The position numbers and the translations under genes are program-made. Below, piece by piece: positions 8,046-16,289 of a stretch of DNA of 55,409 bases. The stretch lies in NCBI GenBank assembly GCA_013286165.1, contig JABDGF010000008.1:1-55409 (forward strand), written 5' to 3'. The notes below the pieces were generated by a model. That model saw nothing but the letters and a program-made list of their open reading frames with translations, was not told the origin of the DNA and made no database searches. The number at the start of each line of letters is the position of its first letter. Within the stretch, counting starts at the first letter, position 1. Source of the DNA: Acidobacteriota bacterium (GTDB lineage Bacteria; Acidobacteriota; Terriglobia; Acidiferrales; UBA7541).

Positions 8046-8087
8046 AAAAAGTCACAGAGCCGGCAGCGCGTGCGTTGCGGCCGGCTC
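8046..8087 (-). terminator. Hairpin with T-run between sortase substrate and sortase genes
   Basis: On the minus strand GAGCCGGC (8087-8080) pairs perfectly with GCCGGCTC (8064-8057), followed by TGTGACTTTTT. It lies in the 77 bp between the substrate gene and the sortase gene, so it could act as a partial terminator that keeps sortase expression below that of its substrate. Confidence 0.55.
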
Positions 8088-8101
8088 CGCGTTTGGCTGT
8101 G

Positions 8102-8785
8102 TTAGAGCTGTTGCTCAGACTTTGCGGCGCCGAGCTTGCGAAGCGCGAGCAATCCGGCAAATGCTGAGAGGCCAACCAGGCCGACCAACGGCAGGTCGCT
8201 CGCGGTTTGCGGCAGCGTCGCGTCCGTCGTCGCGTTGGATGCGCTCATCGGTTGCGACACGCTGGTGTCGCCGCTCAACGGCGCGGACCAGGAAGACGCG
8301 GCGTCGGGCAACGAACTCGGATACGCATCATTCGTGCCGGTGCTGGGAATGCGCACGCGATTCGCTGAGCCGATTCGATCGGCTTCCGCGGCGGGATAGG
8401 CGAACTGATCGGGCGCCGCGTCTCCGGGGAACGTGACGGCTTCGAGCACCTGGCCGTTGGAGCCGGGCGCGGAGTAGGTCATCACCGTTTCGCCGTTCGA
8501 AGTGAGCTTTGGGTTTTGATATGCGATCACGGTGGTGACCAGTGTCGATTCGCTTTCGTTGTAAATCTGAACAACGGTCCAGCCGTTTTGTGCGCCTGAC
8601 TGCTTGAAGACATAGCTGCCCGGCTGAAGCACCGAGCCTGGAATTTCCATCGGGGATTGAATTGCAACTACGGCTTTTTTCTCCGGATCGGCGGCGCTGG
8701 TATCGGCGTGCAAAGCGGAACCCAAGAGGCCAACGGCACAGAACAGTCCTAAGGTGATGATTCCTGTTTTGTTTTTCGCTCTCAT
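8102..8785 (-). CDS. Exported protein with C-terminal LPQTA sorting signal (probable sortase substrate)
   Basis: The 227-residue protein begins MRAKNKTGIITLGLFCAVGL, a signal peptide ending near HADT. Residues 35-130 form a beta-rich domain with IPGSVLQPGSYVFKQ and VVQIYNESESTLVTTVIAYQ, of a type I associate with small secreted Acidobacteriota proteins. A Ser/Asp/Thr-rich linker (140-190) leads to LPQTA at 191-195, a hydrophobic stretch (about 198-215), and the tail RKLGAAKSEQQL, which is the order of a sortase sorting signal. AGGAG five bases before the ATG at 8785 fixes the start. The gene sits 77 bp upstream of the sortase. Confidence 0.85.
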   Translation of the reverse strand: MRAKNKTGIITLGLFCAVGLLGSALHADTSAADPEKKAVVAIQSPMEIPGSVLQPGSYVFKQSGAQNGWTVVQIYNESESTLVTTVIAYQNPKLTSNGETVMTYSAPGSNGQVLEAVTFPGDAAPDQFAYPAAEADRIGSANRVRIPSTGTNDAYPSSLPDAASSWSAPLSGDTSVSQPMSASNATTDATLPQTASDLPLVGLVGLSAFAGLLALRKLGAAKSEQQL

Positions 8786-8829
8786 CTCGACTCCTAAGAA
8801 TGCAGGATTTGAACTCCTTACTTCGCGAG

Positions 8830-11145
8830 CTACGAGGCTGGGCGAAACTCGATTGTGAAATCTCCCTGCCATTCGAGCGGCGCGCCGTCGAGCACCGACG
8901 GCTGGTAACGCCACTGGCGAACGGCTTCGACCGAGCGCGGTATGAGCGCGACCGGTCCATCGATCGGACGTACGGTTTTCACCGCGCCATCTTTGCCGAA
9001 GGTGGCACGCAGATGCACTACATTGGAATCCCTATCGCTGGCGGGAGGAGGCGGCATTTTCATGGTGGGCTCGCCCACCTGAATCTGGTCGAGTTTGTGC
9101 GACCACTCGGGGCCCGGCTGCGCCGGAACGAAGAAATACTGGCGGAGGTGGATCAGAACTTTGGGCGATTCGAAGACGGTTTTTTCTGGGAGCTCGACCA
9201 TGCGCGGCGCGTCGCCGCCGGCGGGAGCCGTGACCGGAAAATATGAAGGCGTGGCGGGCGCGCTGCTTGCGGCGGGAAGCGGTGGCGCTTCGAATTTGTC
9301 GCTCGGCGCTACGGATGCGCTGTCTGGAAGAGGGGAGAGTGAGGCGCTGTTTACCTGGGCTGCGGCTGTCGGCGTGCCGGTTGATTTCGAGGATGACGAT
9401 GGCGCGGCGTCGTTCGTTGGTTGCGCGGAGGGATCGGGTTGCGAGGGGGTGGTATTTGCTGGCGTAGCTTCTTTCGTCCACGGAAGGTGGACGTTGCGCG
9501 AGTAGCCGATTACGAAGCAAAGCGCGAGAAACACGATCGCGGCGGCGATGAGCAGGCCGTGAAACTTTTGGTCGGCGTCGATGAGCTTTTGCGGAGCGAC
9601 GGATTGCTGCGCGGCGGTCCGAAGCGCTACGTGCGGGAGAGTCGCGGGCGCGGCGGTGGATGCGTTTGATTTCGCGGCTTGTTTTACCGGAGCTGCTGAG
9701 CGGGGTTGCGATGGCGTTTGCTGCGGCGTTGGATTCGGCACGACGCTGAGCGGCTTGCGCGGAGTTACCGGGACGAATGCTTCCTCTGCTGCCGCGATGG
9801 CGAGCAGGCTTTCGATCGATGCGTCGCTCACGGCGCCGCCTGTAAACTTTCCGGGCGCGCGAACGGCTTGCGCGATGTCCACTGCTTCGATTTGGTCCAT
9901 GTGGGACGCGGCGAACGCGGGGCCTTCGGCGACCGGGTGCAATTCGTGGACGGGCACTTCTTCGAGCGATTCTTCGAAGGTTTCTTCAGGCAGGTCGAGG
10001 ATCGGCGGAGCCATTTCGAATTCCGCGATAGCGAGTGTGGGCACCGCGGCGCGTGGAGCGATTTTGGGTGTGGGGGCAGTCGGCGCTTCGATGACGGCGG
10101 GTTCAGCGACCGCTGGCAGGGCGCTCCGCTCTTCTGGCGGAACGATTTTTTCTTCCTTTTCTACTGCGATGATGACGGGTGCGAGGGGCACCTGCGCAGT
10201 TTCGATCGGCGTTTCAACTGTGTCGATCGTTTCCACCGGAGCGTTCGTTAGTGCTGCAAACTGAGTAGTTTTTTCGACGGAAGGCGGCGCAATGGATTGC
10301 TCGGCCAAAGGCGCAGCAGCAACTCCCGCGATGATCGGACTCGGCGCAGCTTCTTCGGCCGGGTTGGTGGGCTGGTCCTCTATATGCAGTGTTTGCGCCG
10401 TCGAGACTTCAGCCGGTGCACTAGCTTCGGCAGCCACCGGTTCTACGTCGTACTCAACGACGCGCGGCGCGACGTCTTGTTCGGACGGAAAATTCATCCA
10501 CAAGGCAGAAGTATCGATGCTGGGCTGCGATGGAGAGACGGCGGCGGAGAGCGCGTGACCCGTACGCTTCACAATTTGCGGGTCGAGCGTGCTCTCTGAG
10601 GGAAACATTTTTTCGAACGCGTCAGCTGTGTGCGACGGAATCGCGACGGGAATGTCGGGCAGAACTTTGGCGGGCACAGCCGGCTGTGTTTCACGCGACG
10701 TGGCGGTTGCGCTGGATTCGTTGATCGCTTCGAATGAAAACGGCAAGCGGCGCCGCGGAATCATTGTGCTGGCGATGCGCGCGGGAAAAGCTTTGGCGAA
10801 AAGTTCGTCTTTGACCCAGTTGCGGATTTGGATGCGATCGTCGATGGGCATCGAAACGAAGCGGACGCCCGCTTTCGTTTTCGAATCGGCGCTCCAAATC
10901 ATTTCGGCGGCGACGTCGAAAGTGCGATCGACGTGAGGGAGCTGGAAGCGCAGACGCGGCGCGGCGCCTTGCTCGAGCGGCTCGGCGGAGGCGATGGACA
11001 TTCCGGTTTCGCTGATATCGACGATCACGCCGCCGTTTGCGTCGCCAACGTTTACATACGCGAGCGATTTCGGCGCGTGGCGCGGCTTCGCGCGGCGTTC
11101 ATTGCCGTGATGCGCTGAAGCGAAATGTTCCGGCGTGGCCTGCAT
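8830..11145 (-). CDS. PilZ domain - membrane span - TonB C-terminal domain fusion protein
   Basis: The 771 residues start with a PilZ domain (about 14-115): the c-di-GMP-binding RxxxR appears as RRAKPR (Arg18/Arg22) and the second motif as DISETG (43-48). A long Ala/Pro/Glu-rich disordered region follows (about 125-520), then one transmembrane helix (about 531-550, LLIAAAIVFLALCFVIGY), a Ser/Pro linker, and a TonB-like C-terminal domain (about 690-771) with VVHLRATFGKDGAVKTVRPI and EAVRQWRYQPSVLDG. The topology suggests a cytoplasmic c-di-GMP sensor coupled to a periplasmic TonB-type domain. No ExbB/ExbD genes are in view. It lies 44 bp upstream of the sortase substrate gene and may share its transcript. 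The domains are clear; the coupling is inferred. Confidence 0.85.
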   Translation of the reverse strand: MQATPEHFASAHHGNERRAKPRHAPKSLAYVNVGDANGGVIVDISETGMSIASAEPLEQGAAPRLRFQLPHVDRTFDVAAEMIWSADSKTKAGVRFVSMPIDDRIQIRNWVKDELFAKAFPARIASTMIPRRRLPFSFEAINESSATATSRETQPAVPAKVLPDIPVAIPSHTADAFEKMFPSESTLDPQIVKRTGHALSAAVSPSQPSIDTSALWMNFPSEQDVAPRVVEYDVEPVAAEASAPAEVSTAQTLHIEDQPTNPAEEAAPSPIIAGVAAAPLAEQSIAPPSVEKTTQFAALTNAPVETIDTVETPIETAQVPLAPVIIAVEKEEKIVPPEERSALPAVAEPAVIEAPTAPTPKIAPRAAVPTLAIAEFEMAPPILDLPEETFEESLEEVPVHELHPVAEGPAFAASHMDQIEAVDIAQAVRAPGKFTGGAVSDASIESLLAIAAAEEAFVPVTPRKPLSVVPNPTPQQTPSQPRSAAPVKQAAKSNASTAAPATLPHVALRTAAQQSVAPQKLIDADQKFHGLLIAAAIVFLALCFVIGYSRNVHLPWTKEATPANTTPSQPDPSAQPTNDAAPSSSSKSTGTPTAAAQVNSASLSPLPDSASVAPSDKFEAPPLPAASSAPATPSYFPVTAPAGGDAPRMVELPEKTVFESPKVLIHLRQYFFVPAQPGPEWSHKLDQIQVGEPTMKMPPPPASDRDSNVVHLRATFGKDGAVKTVRPIDGPVALIPRSVEAVRQWRYQPSVLDGAPLEWQGDFTIEFRPAS

Positions 11146-11534
11146 TCAGGACTTCCCCTACTTCATTGATGCGCGGTGCGGAGCGGCGGTCGTGAGACAC
11201 GTGTGCCCCATAACGCGCGTTGCGATGTGCATCCGCTCCAGGAGATTGCATCGGATGCAAATTGCCGAATCGAGTGAATCGTTGCTCCGCGCAGTGGCCT
11301 GCCGAGCAGCACCCCGAGTGTACGCAACTTCAACCCGCGCGGCGCATGAAAGTAGCGATCTACAGGAAAGACCCGAAGCAGACGTACTAGGACTATTTGT
11401 GAAGCAGAATGAGACTGCTACGCTGCCGTACCGGAACACTTTTGGTGGCGCGGTTTCGTGGACTGAAATTGCGGCGGCGGGCGCTCGATTTGAGTTTTAA
11501 TGGTTGTTCAAATTCGAGTTGGAGGATTTCGCAG
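11146..11534. other. 389 bp divergent intergenic region
   Basis: This separates the PilZ-TonB gene from the uronate genes and should hold both promoters. I find no convincing -35/-10 pair, repeat or RNA gene. The open frames crossing it (for example upstream of the isomerase start) are not protein-like. Confidence 0.5.
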
Positions 11535-12371
11535 ATGAGCACGGTGGAAGCGGGCGCCGCTGAGAAGATGGTTTTTCGGAAGACGAATGCGCGAGCGGGG
11601 CGGACGATTTCGGTGACGCCGGCGAACAGCACGATGCGGCATCTCTCGTACGGGCGGATCATTCTGGATGCAGGCACGCCCTCTGTGAAATTTTCGAATG
11701 GCGGGCAGGAGACGGGATTTGTTTGCCTGAGCGGCAGCGCGGATGTGATTGTGAGCGGCGGTGACAGCGTTCCGAAATTCCATCTCGATCAATACGACGC
11801 GATTTACATTTCGCGCGACAGTGAGATTGAGGTGACGAGCGCGGGCGGCGTGGACATCGCGGAATTTTCTACGGATGTGGAGAAAGAGTATCCGGTGCAG
11901 TTCGTGGCGCGCGCCGCGGCGGTGAAGGATCCCGCGCTGCACTTTGTGACGGGAGGGCCGGGGAACACGCGCGACCTGAACATCGCGATTGGGAAGAATG
12001 TGAATGCGGGGCGATTGCTGGTTGGCTTTACATTTTCGGAGCCGGGGAATTGGACGAGCTGGCCGCCGCACGAACACGAGCACATGCTCGAGGAGCTGTA
12101 CGTCTATTTCGATATGCCTGCGCCGGCCTTTGGCATACAACTTGTCTATAAAAACACGGAGTATCCCGAGCTGGTAACGGTGGTGCGCGACGGAGATGCG
12201 GTGCTGATGCCGGCCGGCTATCATCCGAATGTTTCCGTGCCGGGGCATCGCATTGCGTTTTTGTGGGCGATGGCGGCGCATCGGGAAGTAGAGGACCGGC
12301 AATTCGGCGTAGTGAACGTTCAGCCGGGTTTCGGGCAGGGTGGCACGGGGCTCGAGCAGTCGCGAAAGTAA
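11535..12371 (+). CDS. IolB/KduI-family sugar-acid isomerase
   Basis: The 278 residues form the double cupin of the 5-deoxy-glucuronate isomerase (IolB)/4-deoxy-5-ketouronate isomerase (KduI) superfamily. The sequence resembles IolB: NWTSWPPHEHEH (metal-binding His179, His181 and nearby glutamates), LYVYFDMPAPAFGIQLVY, and DGDAVLMPAGYHPNVSVPGH. The ATG at 11535 follows GGAGG nine bases upstream. The next gene, 16 bp downstream, is a KduD-type dehydrogenase, which argues that the true substrate is a 4-deoxy-5-keto-uronate from pectin or alginate-like polymers rather than an inositol intermediate. Other iol genes are absent. Superfamily confidence is high; the exact reaction is inferred. Confidence 0.85.
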   Translation: MSTVEAGAAEKMVFRKTNARAGRTISVTPANSTMRHLSYGRIILDAGTPSVKFSNGGQETGFVCLSGSADVIVSGGDSVPKFHLDQYDAIYISRDSEIEVTSAGGVDIAEFSTDVEKEYPVQFVARAAAVKDPALHFVTGGPGNTRDLNIAIGKNVNAGRLLVGFTFSEPGNWTSWPPHEHEHMLEELYVYFDMPAPAFGIQLVYKNTEYPELVTVVRDGDAVLMPAGYHPNVSVPGHRIAFLWAMAAHREVEDRQFGVVNVQPGFGQGGTGLEQSRK

Positions 12372-12387
12372 GCAGGCTTATTGAAAA

Positions 12388-13152
12388 ATGATCCTCGACT
12401 ACTTTCATCTGGAAGGGAAGAACGCTCTGGTCACAGGCTCGCGCCGGGGGCTGGGAGCCGCGATCGCCATTGCGTTGGCGGAAGCTGGCGCGAATGTGGG
12501 CTGCCACGGGCGCGAGAAGAATGGCGGCGAAGTCGGCGACGAAATCCGGCGGCATGGGCGGAAGACTTTCTACTTCGCGGGCGATGTGACGGACGCCGCC
12601 GCGTGCGCGGCGATGATCGAGAAGACCGTCGCGGAATTCGGCTCGATCGACATCCTGATTAACAACGCTGGAATCATCCGACGCAAACCAGCGCACGAGC
12701 ATTCGATGGCGGATTGGAACGACGTGATTGCCGCGGACCTTACGGCGGTGTTCCGGCTCGCGCAGCTTGCTGGGCAGCGAATGATTGCGCAGGGGCGCGG
12801 CGGAAAAATTGTGAATATCGCGTCGCTGCTTTCATTTCAGGGTGGCGTGTTTGTGCCGGGCTACGCGGCGGCGAAGGGCGGCGTGGCGCAACTCACCAAA
12901 GCGCTGGCGAACGAGTGGGCCGCGAAGAATATTAATGTGAACGCGATCGCGCCCGGCTACATGGTGACGGACAACACGGAAGCGCTGCGCAACGATCCGG
13001 CGCGCAGCAAACAGATTCTCGATCGCATTCCCGCCGGACGTTGGGGCACGCCGCAGGATCTGGCAGGCGCGGCTGTGTTTCTTGCGTCGCCCGCTAGCGA
13101 TTACGTGAACGGGCACATCCTCGCCGTCGATGGCGGCTGGCTCGGCCGCTAA
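12388..13152 (+). CDS. kduD: 2-deoxy-D-gluconate 3-dehydrogenase / 2-dehydro-3-deoxy-D-gluconate 5-dehydrogenase (SDR)
   Basis: The 254-residue short-chain dehydrogenase begins MILDYFHLEGKNALVTGSRR. The NAD(P)-binding glycine motif is TGSRRGLG, NNAGIIRRKPAHEHS is highly characteristic of KduD, and the catalytic set is Ser in IASLLSFQGG, Tyr and Lys in GYAAAKGG. The end VNGHILAVDGGWLGR matches the family. KduD reduces 4-deoxy-hexosulose uronate intermediates (KduI product) to 2-keto-3-deoxygluconate. Downstream KdgK/KdgA enzymes are not in the window. Only 16 bp separate it from the isomerase, so the two are almost certainly co-transcribed. Confidence 0.9.
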   Translation: MILDYFHLEGKNALVTGSRRGLGAAIAIALAEAGANVGCHGREKNGGEVGDEIRRHGRKTFYFAGDVTDAAACAAMIEKTVAEFGSIDILINNAGIIRRKPAHEHSMADWNDVIAADLTAVFRLAQLAGQRMIAQGRGGKIVNIASLLSFQGGVFVPGYAAAKGGVAQLTKALANEWAAKNINVNAIAPGYMVTDNTEALRNDPARSKQILDRIPAGRWGTPQDLAGAAVFLASPASDYVNGHILAVDGGWLGR

Positions 13153-13186
13153 CACCTGGCGCTCACCGCGCCACATTACGAAAAAG

Positions 13187-13214
13187 TTGCCACTGCGTTG
13201 CGCGGGTGTATAGT
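13187..13214 (+). promoter_or_regulatory. Probable promoter for the EF-G paralogue
   Basis: TTGCCA (13187-13192) and TATAGT (13209-13214) are separated by 16 bases. The expected transcript start near 13221 would give a leader of about 315 nt before the EF-G start. Confidence 0.5.
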
Positions 13215-13220
13215 GTGCCT

Positions 13221-13534
13221 GCCGGGGACCGCCGGACGCGCGACCTGCAAGAAAGCGCCGTCCGACTTCCGAGTTTTGCCTTTTGTACACTGAGTCCTTC
13301 CGGCGGGCGATCCTGCGCCACCCGAGGCGCAAGCGCTCTGAAATGGCGGCGAGATGCCGTGAAGCCAAAGCAGCGCCAAGTCGTATGGTTCCGGCGAGTC
13401 CTGCTCTGGTGGTGTGAAAAATCCCCTCAAAACTTTCCAGCAAAATTCAGGAGCACAGTTTTTTGCGTGCCGAAGTGTGCCGCGCCGTTTTCTTCACGCC
13501 GAATTTCGATTTTCAATTTCACCGGAGGTGCAAC
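13221..13534 (+). other. Long, structured leader upstream of the EF-G paralogue (putative)
   Basis: No protein-like frame is present. Two strong hairpins are visible: CGGAC-GCGC pairing with GCGC-C-GTCCG (13233-13264), and TGCGCC-ACCCGA-GGCGCA (13314-13331). A T-rich stretch follows at about 13457-13465, and a strong ribosome binding site (GGAGG) lies 6 bases before the EF-G ATG. No known riboswitch class is recognised. Confidence 0.4.
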
Positions 13535-15673
13535 ATGAACGCGTACGTCACCGATCGGATCAGAAACGTGGGCATTGTCGGCCACGGCGATACGGGTAAG
13601 ACCCAGCTCGTATCGTCGTTGCTTTTTACGGCGGGGATGACGCCGAGGCTGGGGAAAGTGGCCGAAGGGACCACCGTCACCGATTGGGATGAGGAAGAGA
13701 TTGCGCGCAAGATTTCGATTCACACGGGAGTGGCGCACGCCGAATGGCGCCCTACGAGCCAGCAGGACAAAATCAAAATTAATTTTCTGGACACGCCGGG
13801 CTACTCGACGTTTGTGAACGAGACGAAAGCGTCGCTGGTGGCTGCGGATGCCGCGCTGGTGCTGGTGGACGCAGCGGCGGGCGTGCAGGTGGTGACGGAA
13901 AAAGTTTGGAGCTTCGCGGACGAGTACAACCTGCCGCGGGCGATCGTGCTGAATTGGATGGACCGCGACCTGGCGGACTTTGATCGCGCGATGGAGTCGC
14001 TGCAGAACGCGTTTGGTCGTGGAGTGGCCGCGCTGCAGATGCCGATCGGGCGCGAGCGCGGATTCCGCGGCGTGGTGGATCTGATCACGATGAAGGCGTA
14101 TTTCTACCAGCCGGATGGAAACGGCGTGGCGAAGGTGGAAGAGATTCCGCAGGCGCTGGCGGACGACGCGAAGCTCGCGCACGAAGCGCTGGTGGAGTTG
14201 GTGGCGGAAGGCAACGACGAGTTGATGCAGGAATTTTTCGATGAAGGCACGCTGCCCATTCGCGATCTGGTGAAGGGCCTGAGGGAAGCGGTGGCGCAGC
14301 GGCGCATTTTCCCTGTGCTGCTCACGTCGGCGCTGCATAACGTGGGAAGCGACGCGCTGCTGAATTTCGTGGCGGAGATTCTGCCGTCGCCGTGCGGGCA
14401 CGGCAAGTGTACGTGCCACAAGAACGCCGATCACTCGGGGGATGCGATCGAGCGCGACGTGGCGAGTACCGAGCCGCTCGCGGTGTTTGTGTTCAAGACG
14501 CTGGCTGATCCTTTTTCGGGGAGGATCTCGTATTTCAAAGTGATGTCTGGCGTGCTGAAGAATGATGCTACGCTGACGAATTTTCAACGCAGCTCGCTGG
14601 AACGGTTTCAGCACCTGCATGTGTCGCAGGGGAAGAACGCGGCGGAGATCAACGAGCTGTACGCGGGCGACATTGGCTCGATCGCGAAGCTGAAGGAGAC
14701 GATTACGGGCGAGACGCTGGGCGATAAGAGCGCGATGGTCTTCTATCCACCGGCGCGGCTGCCGGAGCCGGCGATCACGTTTGCAGTGGAGCCGAAGACG
14801 CGCGCGGACGAAGATCGCATTGGCGTCGCGATTCACAAAATTCTGGAAGAGGATCCGTCGCTGCGTTTCGGGCGCGATCCGCAGACGAAGGAATTCTTAC
14901 TGAGTGGATCGGGGCAGCAGCACGTGGAAGTGATCGTTGCGAAGTTGCGGAAGCGTTATCACGTGGACCTGGTGATCCATCCGCCGAAAATTCCATACCG
15001 CGAAACGATTCGCGCGAAGGCCGATGCCGAAGGAAAGCACAAGAAGCAGACCGGCGGCCACGGGCAGTTCGGCCTATGCCGCATCAAGATGGAGCCGCTG
15101 CCGCGCGGGCGGGGAATCGAATTCGTCGATGACGTGTTCGGCGGAGCGATTCCGAAGAACTGGATTCCGTCGGTGGAAAAGGGAGTGCGCGAATCGGCCG
15201 AGCGCGGATACCTCGCTGGATTTCCGGTGGTGGATTTCCGCGTGAGCCTGTACGACGGGAAATATCACGACGTCGATTCGAGCGACATGGCGTTCAAGAT
15301 CGCGGGGTCGCTCGCGTTCAAGGAAGCGATGAAGCAGGCGCGGCCGTGCTTGCTGGAACCGGTCATGACGGTGGAGGTGCACGCGCCGAATCAATATTCC
15401 GGCGATTTGCTGGGGCATTTCAGCAGCAGGCGCGGGAAAATCAGCGGCAGCGACTCGCGTGCGGGAAGCGTGACGATCAAGGCTCAGGTGCCGTTTGCGG
15501 AGATGCTGAGTTACGCGAATGAGCTGACGTCGCTGACGCAGGGTCGCGGGAGCTACACCATGGAGTTCTCGCACTACGACTACGTGCCGAATGAAATTGC
15601 GGAGAAGGTGATCGCGGCGCACAAGCCGGCGCACGTGGCGGACGAGGAGAAGTCGCACAGCGCGACGGCTTGA
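13535..15673 (+). CDS. Elongation factor G paralogue (EF-G-like translational GTPase)
   Basis: The 712 residues follow the EF-G order: G domain (1-280), domain II (about 305-400), domain III with DRIGVAIHKILEEDPSL and GSGQQHVEVIVAKLRKRY, domain IV with KKQTGGHGQFGLCRIKMEPL, domain V ending QGRGSYTMEFSHYDYVP. G1 is GHGDTGKT (16-23) and G3 is DTPGY (86-90). G4, normally NKxD, reads NWMD (140-143), so the conserved lysine is Trp. An unusual cluster CGHGKCTCH (287-295) lies at the end of the G domain. A canonical EF-G has AHIDAGKT and NKMD, so this is a diverged paralogue (EF-G2-like), perhaps for ribosome recycling or stress. The ATG at 13535 follows GGAGGTGCAAC. Confidence 0.88.
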   Translation: MNAYVTDRIRNVGIVGHGDTGKTQLVSSLLFTAGMTPRLGKVAEGTTVTDWDEEEIARKISIHTGVAHAEWRPTSQQDKIKINFLDTPGYSTFVNETKASLVAADAALVLVDAAAGVQVVTEKVWSFADEYNLPRAIVLNWMDRDLADFDRAMESLQNAFGRGVAALQMPIGRERGFRGVVDLITMKAYFYQPDGNGVAKVEEIPQALADDAKLAHEALVELVAEGNDELMQEFFDEGTLPIRDLVKGLREAVAQRRIFPVLLTSALHNVGSDALLNFVAEILPSPCGHGKCTCHKNADHSGDAIERDVASTEPLAVFVFKTLADPFSGRISYFKVMSGVLKNDATLTNFQRSSLERFQHLHVSQGKNAAEINELYAGDIGSIAKLKETITGETLGDKSAMVFYPPARLPEPAITFAVEPKTRADEDRIGVAIHKILEEDPSLRFGRDPQTKEFLLSGSGQQHVEVIVAKLRKRYHVDLVIHPPKIPYRETIRAKADAEGKHKKQTGGHGQFGLCRIKMEPLPRGRGIEFVDDVFGGAIPKNWIPSVEKGVRESAERGYLAGFPVVDFRVSLYDGKYHDVDSSDMAFKIAGSLAFKEAMKQARPCLLEPVMTVEVHAPNQYSGDLLGHFSSRRGKISGSDSRAGSVTIKAQVPFAEMLSYANELTSLTQGRGSYTMEFSHYDYVPNEIAEKVIAAHKPAHVADEEKSHSATA

Positions 15674-15683
15674 TTGGGCGGAG

Positions 15684-16262
15684 TCAGCTGCGCGTGACGG
15701 TTTTTGCCATGCGTACGATGGGGAGTTGCACGCCGCCGTCGAGCGCGACTTCGAGCGACTCGAGCTTCGCGTAGCCGCGCGCTTCGTAGAACGCGACGCC
15801 GCTGAGCGTGGCGCCCATTTCGAGGCGCGTGAAGCCGGCGGCGATGGCGGCTTGCTCGCAGGCATCGAGGATCAACGTGCCGATGCCGCGGCGCGCCCAG
15901 CGCGGTGAAACGAAGAACGCGCGAATTTTCGCGGCGTCGCGCGAGGGATCGAGCAGCGAATCTTCTCGTCCGGCGAACTGGTCGCCGCCATAGAGGGTTT
16001 TGCGTTTGCTCCAGCCGCCGCAGCCGGCGACGTCTTCCACTGCGCCGCTACCGTTGCTTGCGGGCGCTTCGGCGATGAAGTATGTGCCGTCGGCTATGAG
16101 TTGCGTATCCACGCCGTACACCGACGCTAGTCCGCCGTCGATTTGCGCCTGCGTGTAGAAACCGGACTGCAGGCCGCGCACGGACGCGTCGATCAGTTCG
16201 CGCAGCTTGGGAATGTCGGCGGGAACGGCGACTCGAATGCGAATTTGGTCCACGGCGGTCAT
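15684..16262 (-). CDS. GNAT family N-acetyltransferase
   Basis: The 192-residue protein begins IRIRVAVPADIPKLRELIDA and carries the acetyl-CoA-binding motif A as FFVSPRWARRGIGTLILDAC (R/Q-x-x-G-x-G/A type), then GFTRLEMGATLSGVAFYEAR with the usual C-terminal FYE(A)RGY signature. It probably acetylates a small molecule or protein amine; the substrate is not deducible. It converges on the EF-G gene with only 10 bp between stop codons and follows the kinase gene by 27 bp. No clear ribosome binding site is visible before the ATG at 16262. Confidence 0.85.
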   Translation of the reverse strand: MTAVDQIRIRVAVPADIPKLRELIDASVRGLQSGFYTQAQIDGGLASVYGVDTQLIADGTYFIAEAPASNGSGAVEDVAGCGGWSKRKTLYGGDQFAGREDSLLDPSRDAAKIRAFFVSPRWARRGIGTLILDACEQAAIAAGFTRLEMGATLSGVAFYEARGYAKLESLEVALDGGVQLPIVRMAKTVTRS

Positions 16263-16289
16263 CGCGCAGCCAGCGTAGCACGCGCCGCT

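Noticed and set aside
13153-13534. tRNA or known riboswitch in the EF-G leader
   Set aside because: No cloverleaf or T-loop signature (GTTCGANTC) and no conserved riboswitch core could be matched by eye.
13427-14836. 469-residue minus-strand frame opposite the EF-G paralogue
   Set aside because: Composition is Arg/His-heavy and the sense strand has full EF-G domains.
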